Shown here: piece after piece, positions 43,856 through 54,190 of the stretch | Layout of the letters: each line of letters opens with the position of its first letter | Numbering within the stretch: the stretch's first letter is position 1 | Translations under genes and position numbers: made by a program | The notes under the pieces: generated by a model | What the model was told of the DNA's origin: nothing | The model's input: the letters and a program-made list of their open reading frames with translations, nothing else | Database searches by the model: none | Source: Actinoplanes nipponensis | Lineage (GTDB): Bacteria > Actinomycetota > Actinomycetes > Mycobacteriales > Micromonosporaceae | NCBI RefSeq assembly: GCF_016862275.1 | Contig: NZ_BOMQ01000052.1 | Span: 1 to 64,000, forward strand | Direction of reading: 5' to 3' | Length of the DNA: 64,000 nucleotides

Positions 43856-45617
43856 GCCGGCCGCCGAGCACCTCGACGGCGTCCCAGGTGAGCTCGTGCG
43901 AGTCGTCGAACCGGCCGTGGGTCATGCTCAGGCGTATCCGGGCCCGGCCGGCGGCGCCGCACGCCGCGCACTCCCCCGCCAGCTCGCCGGCGTAGCCGTC
44001 CTCGGACTCGGCCACCCGGTCGTCGTCGTGATACCGCCACTGCACCGGACCGGCCACCCGCAGGGGCACGCCGCAGCCCGGGCAGGGCACCTGGAGCACG
44101 GCGGACACCGGTGGCCAGCTGAACCGCAGCGCGAGGGGCCGGCGCAGCTGGAGCGCCGGCGACGGGCGCGGGAAGTGCGTGCCGACCCGCAGCGCGTCCG
44201 GACCGTGCCGCAGCAGGGGGCTCAGCGGGCCGGGCGGCAGCGGGTGGACGCCGGCGCGGATCTGCCGGGCCGTGCCGAGGTGGACGAGGCGGGTCAGCTC
44301 GGCCGCCCGGTCCTCGTCGGCGGCCGGGCCGAGCCGTTCCCAGCCGGGGGCCGGGTCGCTGCGGGCGGCCTGCCGGGCGGCCCGGATCCCGGCGGTCAGC
44401 GCCCGCGGCAGGTCGCCGGAGACGGCGGCGTGCAGGCACTCCGCCGCCACGCCGGCGCCGAACCAGTCCAGCTCGGTCACCCACCGGTCGGCGGTGTCGT
44501 CGTCCGGCGCCGCCAGCCAGGCCCGCAGGCCACCCAGCGGGTCCTCGGCCCCGTCGTCGCCCGGCGCGGCCCCGGCCGACTCGAGCGCGGCGAGCGCCCA
44601 GCGCAGGGCCTCCCGCAGCAGCCGGGCCCGCTGGGCGGCGTCCAGGCCGTCCGCCGGATCCGCCCCGGGGTACGCCGCCGCGCCGGCCGCCAGCGCCTGC
44701 GTCAGGCTCCGGCGCAGGGGGTCGGACGGCGTGTGCCGGTGCAGGTGCTCCAGCGGGGCGCGCAGCTCGGGCACGTGCCGGAGCAGGTGCTCGTACGCCA
44801 CCAGCTCCGGCAGGTCCCGCTCGTCCGGATGGACCAGGATCCGGGTAGCGATCGCCGCGGCCACCCCCGGATCGTCCGCGTGCGCCAGGGCACCGGCCGC
44901 CGTCCGCTGCACGTACCCGTCAGCGGCCAGATACCCGACCAGGGCCGCCTGCACCGCGTCGGTACGCCGGCGCCAGATCAGCCCCGGCAGGAACGCCTCG
45001 CGCACCTTCGGCTCGGTCTCGGCGCACGCCGCGACGACGTAGGCGACGCTGTCGGCGGCGTACCGCAGGCTCTGCGCCGCCGCGAGCCGCACCGGCGGGG
45101 CCGGATCGCTCAGCATCCGCTCCAGCTCGGCCAGGGTGACGCCCTTGGCGCCCTCGATCGCCTCGACCCGCACCGCCGGCGACGGGTCGGCCAGGCCCCG
45201 CCGGGTCAGCTCGCCGGTGCGGTGCAGCGACAGCATGGCCTTGAGCGCCCGCAGCCGCAGCCGTTCCTCGCCGCTGTCCGCCAGTTCCCGGCGCACCGGC
45301 TCGTAGCGCCCGCCCAGGTAGTAGAGCAGCGTGCCGACCCGCTCGTCGTCCTCGGTCAGGTCGAACGCGGCGGCGCGGATCCGCTCGTCGAGCCCGTCCT
45401 GCCGGTCCAGGATCCGGCGCAGCCCGGACGCGGCGGCGCTGCCGACGTGCTCGTAGACCTCGGCGATCCCCCCGGTGGTCCGCACCTCGGTGGGGTCGTG
45501 CAGCGCCAGGTCCAGCAGCCGGCCGACGAGCTCGGCGCCGCCCTCGTCGCCGGCCCGCCGGGTGGCCCGGAGCCGGACGTGGTCGTCGGAGCTGTCGAGC
45601 TCCTCGATCAGTGACAT
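43848..45617 (-). CDS. HEAT-repeat protein with C-terminal zinc ribbon
   Basis: This 589-residue protein consists of HEAT-like helical repeats through most of its length (for example RRGLADPSPAVRVEAIEGAK, ERMLSDPAPPVRLAAAQSLR). Near the C-terminus is a four-cysteine site, CPGCG then CAACG about 45 residues later. It is likely a scaffold. ATG at 45617 gives MSLIEELDSSDDHVRLRA. It leads an operon with two unknown genes. Confidence 0.78.
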   Translation of the reverse strand: MSLIEELDSSDDHVRLRATRRAGDEGGAELVGRLLDLALHDPTEVRTTGGIAEVYEHVGSAAASGLRRILDRQDGLDERIRAAAFDLTEDDERVGTLLYYLGGRYEPVRRELADSGEERLRLRALKAMLSLHRTGELTRRGLADPSPAVRVEAIEGAKGVTLAELERMLSDPAPPVRLAAAQSLRYAADSVAYVVAACAETEPKVREAFLPGLIWRRRTDAVQAALVGYLAADGYVQRTAAGALAHADDPGVAAAIATRILVHPDERDLPELVAYEHLLRHVPELRAPLEHLHRHTPSDPLRRSLTQALAAGAAAYPGADPADGLDAAQRARLLREALRWALAALESAGAAPGDDGAEDPLGGLRAWLAAPDDDTADRWVTELDWFGAGVAAECLHAAVSGDLPRALTAGIRAARQAARSDPAPGWERLGPAADEDRAAELTRLVHLGTARQIRAGVHPLPPGPLSPLLRHGPDALRVGTHFPRPSPALQLRRPLALRFSWPPVSAVLQVPCPGCGVPLRVAGPVQWRYHDDDRVAESEDGYAGELAGECAACGAAGRARIRLSMTHGRFDDSHELTWDAVEVLGGRHE

Positions 45618-45700
45618 GGCAGCAATGTAGAAGCCGGCGGGCGGGCGGCGGCTCCCCCCATCGTGCCGCGACGGTCCCGCCCGGCCGGCGGCCGGTCAGC

Positions 45701-46669
45701 TCACGCCTTGTCGGCCTGCCTCAGCAACTCGCTCGCCCGGCGGTCGGCGAACCCGGTGACGGCCTGCTGCCCGGCGCCGAAGACGACGGCCACGCCCAGC
45801 AGCGCGGCCACGGTCCCGACCGTCACGCCGGCCAGCCCGCCCAGGATCAGCATGATGCCGACGATCGCCACCAGCGGGCCGATGGCCAGCTTCAGCAGGG
45901 CCTGCTGGGTCGGCAGCCGGTACGGCAGGCCACCCGACCGGGAGCTGATCATCGACGGCACGCCGCTGACGAAGGCGCCCAGCGCGCCGGCGAGCATCAC
46001 GAAACCGAGCAGCTTCCACGGCGCCGTCGCGCTCGCGTCGGACGGCGCGGTGATCAGCCGGAGATCGTCGCTGCGCCACTGCACGAGCAGCAGCACGGCC
46101 TCGGCGAGCAGCGCGGCCGACGAGATGCCGAGCATCCGGTTGCGCAGCCGCCGGGCGGATTCGTGGAACTCGTCGGAGGCCGCGTGGCAGGCCCGCATCA
46201 GCGTCTGGACGGCGGCCCGCAGGGTCGGCTCGTTCTGGCGTTCCTCCGGCGTCAGGGCGCCCAGGGCCGCCAGCGCCGGGTGGTCCCCGGGCAGGTACCG
46301 GGCGGCCGCGGCGACGTGCCCCGGTAGCCGTCCCACCAGGTCTGCGCGGCTGCGCAGCGCCACCATGGCCTCTTCCACGGCATGGATGGTCTGCCAGGCG
46401 TACTCGACGTCGCCGCCCCGCAGCCACCGCATCGGCCCGCCGCCGCGCAGGGCGGACTCGGCCTCGGTCAGCTGTCCGCTCAGGTCGGCGACGCTCTCGC
46501 CGTGGTCCGCGTTCAGCTCCCGCAACTGCCGGCGCAGGTCCTCGATCCTCGTCCGGGCCCTGACCTGCCAGGCCGCGCGGGGGACGCCGGGTAGCGGCGC
46601 GGGCGGGCCGCCGCCGATGGTCCCGTCGGCGACCGGGACGGGCTCGGCTGTCAGGTCGCGAGTTGTCAT
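45701..46669 (-). CDS. unknown membrane protein with coiled-coil N-terminal half
   Basis: This 322-residue protein has a soluble N-terminal half with helical, coiled-coil-prone stretches (RTRIEDLRRQLRELNADHG) and about four membrane segments in the C-terminal half (AALLAEAVLLLVQW, LLGFVMLAGALGAFVSGV, LAIGPLVAIVGIMLILGG, and one more). I do not recognise a family. It stands alone between the HEAT gene and the carboxylase terminator. Confidence 0.7.
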   Translation of the reverse strand: MTTRDLTAEPVPVADGTIGGGPPAPLPGVPRAAWQVRARTRIEDLRRQLRELNADHGESVADLSGQLTEAESALRGGGPMRWLRGGDVEYAWQTIHAVEEAMVALRSRADLVGRLPGHVAAAARYLPGDHPALAALGALTPEERQNEPTLRAAVQTLMRACHAASDEFHESARRLRNRMLGISSAALLAEAVLLLVQWRSDDLRLITAPSDASATAPWKLLGFVMLAGALGAFVSGVPSMISSRSGGLPYRLPTQQALLKLAIGPLVAIVGIMLILGGLAGVTVGTVAALLGVAVVFGAGQQAVTGFADRRASELLRQADKA

Positions 46670-46765
46670 CGGTCCGTCCTCCTTCGGCCGGCCGTGGTCC
46701 CTCCTTCCCCGATCAGAACGCGACGGCGCCGGCCGCGGTAGGGCAGAAAGCCCCGCGACGGCCGG

Positions 46766-46792
46766 ACCGCGGCGCCGGACCGGCGCCGCGGT
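46766..46792 (-). terminator. terminator of the acyl-CoA carboxylase gene
   Basis: A perfect 13-bp inverted repeat (ACCGCGGCGCCGG and its complement, one base between the arms) lies 9 bp past the stop codon of the carboxylase gene. In practice a few central pairs would open to form the loop. No T-run follows. Confidence 0.75.
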
Positions 46793-46800
46793 GTGCCGGG

Positions 46801-49800
46801 TCAGCGCTTCAGGCCGTGCTCGATCGCCTCGATGATGCGCGGCCGCAGCTCGGCGGCCCTGATGATGGCGTCCACGGAGCCCACCTCGACCGCGCGCTGG
46901 ATGCTGTGCACCCGGTCGAACTCGGCGGCGACCTGCCCGAGCTTCTCCGCCCGCACGGCCGACTGCACCTCGGCGAGCTGCACGTTCAGCGCGGCCCGCT
47001 CGGCGCCGCTGGCCGCCGAGACCCGCGCCTGCAGCTCGGTCACCCGCGGGTCGGTCGCGGTACGGGTGTTCACCTCACCGGAGAACACCACCGCCGCGGC
47101 CGGGGCGCCGCCGAGCACCGACGCGAACGAGCCCTCCAGGGCCAGGACGGTCATGTTCGGGTTGAGGGCCTTGGAGAACACGACGAACGCGCCGCCGTGG
47201 TAGCGGGAGATCACGCAGAACACGATCGGGCCGGCGAAGTTGACGATCGCGCGGCCGATCTCGGCGCCGTACTCCAGCTGGAGCTTGCGCATGGACTCCG
47301 GCGAGCCGTCGAAACCGGACAGGTTGGCCAGCACCACCAGCGGCCGGTTGCCCGACGCCGCGTTGATCGCCCGGGCCGTCTTCTTCGACGACCGGGGGAA
47401 CAGCGTACCGGCGGTGTAGGTGTCCGGCCCGTCGGTGGGCGGGAACCCCCGCCGCGGCACCGACCGGGACTCGATCCCGATGAGGCACACCGGCCAGCCG
47501 CCGATGTGCACGTCCTGCACCGCGGCGGTGTCGGCGTCGGCCATGCCGGCCCAGCGCTCCAGCACCGGGTGATCCTGATCGGACAGCGCGCGCATGACCG
47601 TACGGATGTCGAAGGCCTTCTTGCGGTCCGGGTTGTGCTCGGCCGAGAAGATCTCCCCGACGGTGCCGAAGTCGCTGCCCGCGACCGCGTGCGGGAACGC
47701 CGAGACGTCGCGATCCACCGGGTCGCTGGTGGGCGCCCGGCGCGGCCCGGTCTCGCCCGGCGCCACGTAGCTGTGGTCGTAGTGGGCCATCAGCACGTCG
47801 CGGGCGGCCGGCAGGGTCGGCGCCCAGTACTGCGCCTGGCCGTTCGGGCCCATCACTCGGTCGTAGCCGCCGATGCCGAAGTTGTCCTCGGCGGACACGC
47901 CGCCGGAGAAGTCCAGCGACTGCTTGCCGGTCAGCACCATCGCCGAGTCGGGCGTCATCACCAGGATGCCCTTGGTGTGCATCAGCATCGTGGCCTCGGC
48001 GTTCCAGTACGGCTGGGCACCCACGTTGATCCCCGCGACCACGATGTTGATCTCGCCGCCGGCCTGGGTGAACGTGACGATTCGCTTGAGCGCGGCGGCC
48101 ACCCAGTCCATGTTCTCGGTGCCCGAGGACATCGAGATGCGCGCGCCCGCCGACAGCGCGAACCACTCCAGCGGCACCCGCATCCGCTCGGCCAGGTCCA
48201 GCGCCGCGATCACCCGGGAGCACTCCGGCTCCGACAGCGCGCCCAGCGCCTTGGTCGGGTCGCCGAGCAGCACGACGCGGGTGACGCCCTCGGCGTACCG
48301 CTCGGTGGGGGTGGTGACGACGCCGGCCACGATGGCCGCGGTGTTGCGGCCCTTGGGCCGGTCCACCGGCACGAGGGCGCCGTGGGCGTCCAGGTCGTGC
48401 TCGACGAAGCTGCCCCGCGGGCCGGCGAGCAGGCCGGTCAGCTCGTACGGGTAGACGTTGCCGCGCCGGGCGGCCCGCAGCACCTTCTGGCGGTAGTCGT
48501 CCAGCGGCTGCACCGGCTCGGTCGACGGCTTGTCGACGTGCAGGGTCGCGCCGTTGCCCGGGTCCAGGGTGATCCGCACGGCCACCTCGCGCAGGTCCCC
48601 GCCGGCGTTGCGCTGGCGGGCCACGAACTGGACCTCCTCCAGCCCGGCGCCCGCCGACGTCGGCAGGATGCGCTGGACCAGGGCGGTCAGCTCCTCGCCG
48701 GTCAGGTCGGTGGCCGGCCAGACGTACATCATGATCCGGTTGGTGTCGAGCCGCTTGTTCGGCGGGCGCTGGGCCTGGATGTTGCGGATGGCGTCCAGGC
48801 CGGCGGTGATCGCGTCCTCGACCGCGGGCAGCGCGACCAGCCGGCCGTCGGACTCGCGCAGCGGCGTGAGGTCGCGCACCTGGCCCATCGCGAAGAGCCG
48901 CTCGTCGGCCGGGTTGCTCTTGGCGACCGCCTTGAACAGGTAGATCTCCTCGTCGGCCGAGGGCAGCCGGGTGAGGTCGAACTCGCGCAGCCGCTGCAGT
49001 TGCAGGCGCCGCGCGATCTGCGGGTGCAGGCCGCGGATCAGCCTGTCCTCGGTGAAGCCGGCGCCGTCGGGGCGGAAGGTGAAGTGGTGATGCATCGCGC
49101 CGGTGGTGCCGACGACGGTCGTGGTGACCCGGCGGACCCCGGCCGGCAGCGGGCGCTCGGCGAGCAGCTCGGCCAGCCGGACCGCCATCGCGTCGGCGTC
49201 GGGCTGGCCCGCCCACGTGACGTAGAGGTCGGCGACCAGCCCGCGCTCGGCCACCTCGGCGGCGAGCGTGCCGGCCGCGGCGAGGGCGTCGGGCAGCGCG
49301 GCGATGTCGACCGCGGTGGTGGCCACCCGGGTCACGCGCTCGGCCCCGGTGTGCTCGGCCGTGACGAACCGGCAGCCCCCGACGTCCCGGGCGGACACCC
49401 CGGACAGGCCGCGGTTGCCGTAGTAGCGCCGGGTCAGCACCTCCAGCAGGGCGGCGTGGTCGCGTCCGGGCCGGCCCATCCGCTGGCCGACCAGCCGGAC
49501 CAGCGGCTCGGCGCTGGCCACCATGGCCTGGATGCGCTGGGCGCGGTCGGGCGCGTCCGGGTTGCGGTCCAGGTGGCGCAGCTCCGCCCGGACGGCCGCG
49601 TAGACCTTGGCGCGGTTGCGGCGCAGCAGGGGCTGGACGAACCAGCGGAACACCACCCCGCGGGCCAGGTCGGTCACCGCGGGGAAGCGCACCTGGGTGG
49701 CCTCCACCAGGTGTTCCAGGGTGAGCCCGGCCCGCTCGCCGAGCGCGTCGACCGGCGGCGCGCCGGCCAGCCAGCCGCGCAGCACCTCGGAGACGACCAC

Positions 49801-52278
49801 CGCGTCGGCGGACAGCCGCTGCTGGGCCAGGAAGATCCGGAAGACCGCGGCCTCCAGCTCCGGCGTACGGTCCAGATCGGCCACGCCGTAGTGCCCGAGC
49901 ACCCGCCTCAGCTTGGCCTGGAAGCCCTCGGTGACGCCGGCGCGTTCCACGTCGAGGCTCTGCAGGTAGCTGTGGAAGTACTCGCGGGGGCTGTGCACCG
50001 GGCTGCCCGGCTCGACCTCCACGTCGCCGGCCGGCTTGTTGCGGCTCAGCTCCGACAGGTCGGCGAACACCGTCAGCAGCTCCAGCTCGCCGGGCAGCGG
50101 CTGGCCGCCGAGCTCGGCGCGGGCGGCCACGTAGCCCGACAGCAGGCGCTTGCGGTCCTGCGGGTCGACGTCGAAGCCCAGCAGCAGGCTGCGCAGGTCG
50201 CGCAGGCTGTGGGTGATCCGGTCGGCGGCGGACACGTCGGCCGGCGCGGCCGGCAGGTCGATCTCGACGGTCTCGGTGGGCGCCGCGGCCTGCTCGGCGG
50301 CGCCGTCGGCGAGCGGCTCGAGGCGCATCAGCGGCGTGCCGGTCTCGACCTGGCTGCCCACCGACACGGGGCACTCGCGGACCCGGGCCCGGAACGGCGC
50401 GCGCAGCACCGTCTCCATCTTCATGCTCTCCAGCACCAGGATCGGCGCGCCCGCGTCGACCTCGTCCCCGACGGCCAGCGGGGTCGCCACCACCAGCGCG
50501 GGCGCCGGCGACCGCACGACGCCGCCCTCGTCGCGGCTGATCCGGTGGGTGACCCCGTCGACCTCGACCAGGTGGATCGGGCCGTGCGTGGCCGACACCA
50601 CCCGGAAGCGGTGGCCGTTGACCAGCACCCGGCCGCTGTGCGCGTCGAACCGCTCGACCTCGACGTCGGCCGGGTGCATCTCGCCGCCGCCGGAGATGCC
50701 GACCCGGAAGCGCTGCGGGCCGACCCGGGCGACGCTGACCCGGTAGCCGACGCCGCGCAGCTTGAGGTCCAGCGGGCGGCTCTCGTGCCGCACCTGCGGG
50801 CGGCCGCCGTGCGCGGTGGCCAGCAGCCGCTGCCGGCTGACCTCCTCGACGTCCTGGTACGCCTCGATGGCGGCCGCGGCCAGGGCGACCGCGGAGTGCC
50901 GGTGGCTGACCAGCCGGCCCTGGGCGCGGACCCGGTCGATCCAGCCGGTGTCGGCGCTGCCGTCGATCACCTCGGGCTGGTCCAGCAGGTCGAGCACGAA
51001 GCTCTTGTTGGTCGTGCCGCCCTCGATGATCACCGTGGTGTCGGCCATCGCGCGGCGCAGCCGGGCCAGCGCCTCCTCCCGGTCCCGCCCGTACGCGATG
51101 ATCTTGGCGATCATCGAGTCGAAGTCGGCCGGGATGGTGTCGCCCTCGCTGACCCCGGTGTCCACCCGGATGCCCGGGCCGGTGGGCAGCACCAGCCGGG
51201 CGATGCGACCCGGCGACGGGGCGAAGTCGCGGTCGGGGTCCTCGGCGTTCAGCCGCGCCTCGACCGCGTGGCCCGCCTCGGCCGGCTGGGCGCCCTCGAG
51301 CTTGCCGCCCTCCGCCACGTGCAGCTGCAACCGGACCAGGTCGGTGCCGGTGGTGATCTCGGTGATCGGGTGCTCGACCTGGAGCCGGGTGTTGACCTCG
51401 AGGAACGCGAACAGCTTGTCGCCCGGGTGGTAGAGGAACTCGACGGTGCACGCGCCGCGATAGCCGACCGCGACCGCCAGGCGCTCGGCCGAGGCCTTGA
51501 GCTCGGCCGCCTGCTCGGGGGCCAGCACCGGGGAGGCGGACTCCTCGATGACCTTCTGGTTGCGCCGCTGCACCGAGCAGTCGCGCACGCCCAGCGCCCA
51601 GGCGGTGCCCTGCCCGTCGGCGATGACCTGCACCTCGACGTGCCGGGCCCCGGTGACCAGCCGCTCCAGGAACACCACGCCGGAGCCGAACGCGCGCAGC
51701 GCCTCCTGGCTGGTCCGCTCGTACGCCTCGGCCAGCTCGTCGCCCGAGGCGACCATCCGGATGCCGCGCCCGCCGCCACCGGCGGTGGCCTTGAGCATCA
51801 GCGGGTAACCGATCTCGGCGCCGGCGCGCAGCGCGTCGGCCAGCGTGGCGACCTCGCCGCGGCTCCACGGCGCGACCGGGACACCCACCTGCTCCGCGAT
51901 CAGCTTCGCGCCGATCTTGTCGCCCAGCTTGCGCATCGCCTCCGCGCCCGGCCCCACGAACGTGACGCCGATCTTGTCGCAGAGCTCGGCGAACGCCGGG
52001 TCCTCGGCGACGAAACCCCAGCCCACCCAGGCCGCGTCGGCGCCGGTCTCGACCAGCGCCCGCTCCAGCACGGCGAGGTCGAGGTAGGGGCGGGCCGAGG
52101 CCGGGCCCAGCGGGTAGGCGATGTCCGCCTCCCGCACGAACGTCGCGGTGCGGTCGGCGTCGGTGTAGAGGGCGACCGTCTCGATCCGCGTCCCGGTCTC
52201 GGCGGAAAGATCCCGGACCGCATGGATGAGCCGCATGGCGGCCTCACCACGGTTGACGATGGCGACACGACTGAACAC
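46801..52278 (-). CDS. single-chain biotin-dependent acyl-CoA carboxylase (acetyl/propionyl-CoA carboxylase type)
   Basis: This 1,825-residue enzyme carries all functions in one chain. Biotin carboxylase is at about 1-450 (ATP-grasp GGGGRGI at 167-173, EVNTRLQVEH at 294-303), the biotin carrier has Lys620 in LESMKMET, a central region follows (about 660-1250), and the carboxyltransferase occupies the C-terminal third (GARISMSSGTENMDWVAAAL). This order is that of eukaryotic ACC and differs from the split AccA/AccD subunits usual in actinomycetes. It makes malonyl- or methylmalonyl-CoA. The start is a GTG with GGAGG 9 bp upstream; the frame beyond 52278 is not needed. Confidence 0.9.
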   Translation of the reverse strand: MFSRVAIVNRGEAAMRLIHAVRDLSAETGTRIETVALYTDADRTATFVREADIAYPLGPASARPYLDLAVLERALVETGADAAWVGWGFVAEDPAFAELCDKIGVTFVGPGAEAMRKLGDKIGAKLIAEQVGVPVAPWSRGEVATLADALRAGAEIGYPLMLKATAGGGGRGIRMVASGDELAEAYERTSQEALRAFGSGVVFLERLVTGARHVEVQVIADGQGTAWALGVRDCSVQRRNQKVIEESASPVLAPEQAAELKASAERLAVAVGYRGACTVEFLYHPGDKLFAFLEVNTRLQVEHPITEITTGTDLVRLQLHVAEGGKLEGAQPAEAGHAVEARLNAEDPDRDFAPSPGRIARLVLPTGPGIRVDTGVSEGDTIPADFDSMIAKIIAYGRDREEALARLRRAMADTTVIIEGGTTNKSFVLDLLDQPEVIDGSADTGWIDRVRAQGRLVSHRHSAVALAAAAIEAYQDVEEVSRQRLLATAHGGRPQVRHESRPLDLKLRGVGYRVSVARVGPQRFRVGISGGGEMHPADVEVERFDAHSGRVLVNGHRFRVVSATHGPIHLVEVDGVTHRISRDEGGVVRSPAPALVVATPLAVGDEVDAGAPILVLESMKMETVLRAPFRARVRECPVSVGSQVETGTPLMRLEPLADGAAEQAAAPTETVEIDLPAAPADVSAADRITHSLRDLRSLLLGFDVDPQDRKRLLSGYVAARAELGGQPLPGELELLTVFADLSELSRNKPAGDVEVEPGSPVHSPREYFHSYLQSLDVERAGVTEGFQAKLRRVLGHYGVADLDRTPELEAAVFRIFLAQQRLSADAVVVSEVLRGWLAGAPPVDALGERAGLTLEHLVEATQVRFPAVTDLARGVVFRWFVQPLLRRNRAKVYAAVRAELRHLDRNPDAPDRAQRIQAMVASAEPLVRLVGQRMGRPGRDHAALLEVLTRRYYGNRGLSGVSARDVGGCRFVTAEHTGAERVTRVATTAVDIAALPDALAAAGTLAAEVAERGLVADLYVTWAGQPDADAMAVRLAELLAERPLPAGVRRVTTTVVGTTGAMHHHFTFRPDGAGFTEDRLIRGLHPQIARRLQLQRLREFDLTRLPSADEEIYLFKAVAKSNPADERLFAMGQVRDLTPLRESDGRLVALPAVEDAITAGLDAIRNIQAQRPPNKRLDTNRIMMYVWPATDLTGEELTALVQRILPTSAGAGLEEVQFVARQRNAGGDLREVAVRITLDPGNGATLHVDKPSTEPVQPLDDYRQKVLRAARRGNVYPYELTGLLAGPRGSFVEHDLDAHGALVPVDRPKGRNTAAIVAGVVTTPTERYAEGVTRVVLLGDPTKALGALSEPECSRVIAALDLAERMRVPLEWFALSAGARISMSSGTENMDWVAAALKRIVTFTQAGGEINIVVAGINVGAQPYWNAEATMLMHTKGILVMTPDSAMVLTGKQSLDFSGGVSAEDNFGIGGYDRVMGPNGQAQYWAPTLPAARDVLMAHYDHSYVAPGETGPRRAPTSDPVDRDVSAFPHAVAGSDFGTVGEIFSAEHNPDRKKAFDIRTVMRALSDQDHPVLERWAGMADADTAAVQDVHIGGWPVCLIGIESRSVPRRGFPPTDGPDTYTAGTLFPRSSKKTARAINAASGNRPLVVLANLSGFDGSPESMRKLQLEYGAEIGRAIVNFAGPIVFCVISRYHGGAFVVFSKALNPNMTVLALEGSFASVLGGAPAAAVVFSGEVNTRTATDPRVTELQARVSAASGAERAALNVQLAEVQSAVRAEKLGQVAAEFDRVHSIQRAVEVGSVDAIIRAAELRPRIIEAIEHGLKR

Positions 52279-52413
52279 CGGCTGAGCCTCCCGAGACCTG
52301 CGCGCGGCAGGCGACGTCCGGGTCCCGGACCGCCGCCTGCACCTAGATCTCCCAGCCTGCTGGATGAGCACCCGGTAAACCAATGCCGGGACCACGCACG
52401 CCGGAGCCGGTGT

Positions 52414-52432
52414 TTTGTGGGAATCCCACAAA
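52414..52432. promoter_or_regulatory. 19-bp perfect palindrome upstream of the carboxylase gene
   Basis: TTTGTGGGA and TCCCACAAA flank a single A. The site is 136 bp before the carboxylase GTG and 140 bp before the chemoreceptor GTG, in a divergent 293-bp gap. It is AT-richer than its surroundings and has the size and symmetry of a repressor operator. The binding protein is unknown; a fatty-acid regulator is plausible because of the carboxylase. Confidence 0.6.
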
Positions 52433-52571
52433 GACGGTTGGTCAGCGGGCCACCGCCGCCTCGACGTGCCGATCTTGACGGCGGATCCGCTCAGCAACGG
52501 CGGCCGGCGGCCGATCGGAGGACAGGGGCTCGCCGCGTCGGGCCCGGCGCAGCGGACGAAAGGCTCACCAC

Positions 52572-54182
52572 GTGCGGCGGTTCACGATCGGCGCCCGGCT
52601 CTCCGGGACGTTCGCCGCGGTCCTGGTCCTGCTGCTCGGGGTGGCCGCGATGGCCTTCGCGACCATCGTCGAGCAGCGCGACGCGGCGGATCGGGTCCGG
52701 CGGCTGGAGGTGCTCACCCGGCAGGGCGAGGCCATCAAGACCCACGCCGCCACCCTGAACGGCTGGCAGGCCGCCTCGATCAACGACATCTACCGGCTCG
52801 GCGCCGCCCGCGCGCTCGGCGGCGACTCGGTGGCGTACCAGGCCTGGCAGCAGGAACGCGACCGGTTCCGAGAGTTCCTCGACCGGGTCGGCGAGGGCGC
52901 GCTCACCGCGGGCGAGCGCGAGCTGTTCGACCGGGTACGGGCCGAGCTGGCGACCTACGTGCAGGTCAACGACCGGCTGGTGGCCGCGTACCGGCCGGGC
53001 ACACCGCAGGCGCTGTGGAACGCCGACCAGATCGCCATGTACGACAGCTGGAACAGCTACTACCGGATCATGGTGGCGGCCCAGCAGCTCGCCGCCTCCG
53101 TGGACGCGCGCAGCGTCGCCGCCGTACGCTCCTCGGCCCGCGACGCCGAGCGGGCGCAGTGGGCCATCGGGCTGGTCACCGCCCTGGCGCTGCTGCTCGG
53201 CGCGGTCTCGGCGTACGTGGTGACCCGCAGCATCGTCCGCCCGGTCGCCGCCGCCCGCGACGCCCTGCGCCGGGTCGCCGACCGCGACCTCACCGTCGCC
53301 GCGGTCCCGGCCGGGGCCGGCCGCGACGAGGTCGCCCAGCTGGCCACCGCGCTGGGCCAGGCCGTCTCGGCCGTGCGCACCGTGGTGTCCGACGTGGCCG
53401 GGCAGGCCGCGGCGCTGGCCCGGACCTCCGCCGAGCTGGATGCCGTGTCGGGCGCCTTCACCCGGTCCGTCGGGGAGACCTCGCAGCAGGCCGACCTGGT
53501 GGCCGGGGCCGCCGAGGACGTCAGCCGCAACGTCGACGCGATGGCCGCCGGCAGCGAGGAGATGGGCATCTCGATCGGGGAGATCGCCCGCAACGCGACC
53601 GACGCCGCGCACGTGGCGGCCGAGGCGGTCGCCGCCGCCGACACCGCGAACCGGACCGTCGCCAACCTGGGCACGTCGTCGCAGGCCATCGGCGACGCCG
53701 TACGCCTGATCACCAGCATCGCCGCGCAGACCAACCTGCTCGCCCTCAACGCCACCATCGAGGCCGCCCGGGCGGGTGAGCTGGGCAAGGGCTTCGCGGT
53801 GGTGGCCGGCGAGGTCAAGGATCTGGCCCAGGAGAGCGCCCGCGCCGCCGAGGAGATCGACGGCCTGGTCCGGGCCATCCAGGACGACACCGGGGCCGCG
53901 GTCACCGCGATCGGGCACATCGGCGGGGTGATCGCCCGGATCAGCGACTTCCAGACCAGCATCGCCGGCGCCGTGGAGGAGCAGACCGCGACCACCGGCG
54001 AGATGAGCCGCGGCGCGGTCGCCGCCTCCAGCGGCACGTCGAGCATCGCCGAGAACATCCGGGCCGTCGCGGCCGCCGCCTCGGCCACGTCCAGCGAGGT
54101 CACCCGGTCCCGCGAGGCCGCGGCCGAACTGACCCGCATGTCCACCACGCTGCGCGACGCCGTCGCCCAGTTCCGGTACTGA
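52572..54182 (+). CDS. methyl-accepting chemotaxis protein
   Basis: This 536-residue chemoreceptor has one membrane segment at about 10-32, an extracellular sensor of about 160 residues (four-helix-bundle-like), a second membrane segment at about 197-217, a HAMP domain, and a signalling domain with the conserved hairpin [18 protein letters not shown]. It controls CheA and hence flagellar motion. AAAGG precedes the GTG. A binding-protein gene follows 8 bp later, then a second chemoreceptor. Confidence 0.92.
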   Translation: MRRFTIGARLSGTFAAVLVLLLGVAAMAFATIVEQRDAADRVRRLEVLTRQGEAIKTHAATLNGWQAASINDIYRLGAARALGGDSVAYQAWQQERDRFREFLDRVGEGALTAGERELFDRVRAELATYVQVNDRLVAAYRPGTPQALWNADQIAMYDSWNSYYRIMVAAQQLAASVDARSVAAVRSSARDAERAQWAIGLVTALALLLGAVSAYVVTRSIVRPVAAARDALRRVADRDLTVAAVPAGAGRDEVAQLATALGQAVSAVRTVVSDVAGQAAALARTSAELDAVSGAFTRSVGETSQQADLVAGAAEDVSRNVDAMAAGSEEMGISIGEIARNATDAAHVAAEAVAAADTANRTVANLGTSSQAIGDAVRLITSIAAQTNLLALNATIEAARAGELGKGFAVVAGEVKDLAQESARAAEEIDGLVRAIQDDTGAAVTAIGHIGGVIARISDFQTSIAGAVEEQTATTGEMSRGAVAASSGTSSIAENIRAVAAAASATSSEVTRSREAAAELTRMSTTLRDAVAQFRY

Positions 54183-54190
54183 GGATGCTG

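Noticed and set aside
46663-52758. A 2,031-codon open frame on the plus strand
   Set aside because: It lies antisense to the acyl-CoA carboxylase and has no recognisable domain; composition is that of a codon-position shadow.
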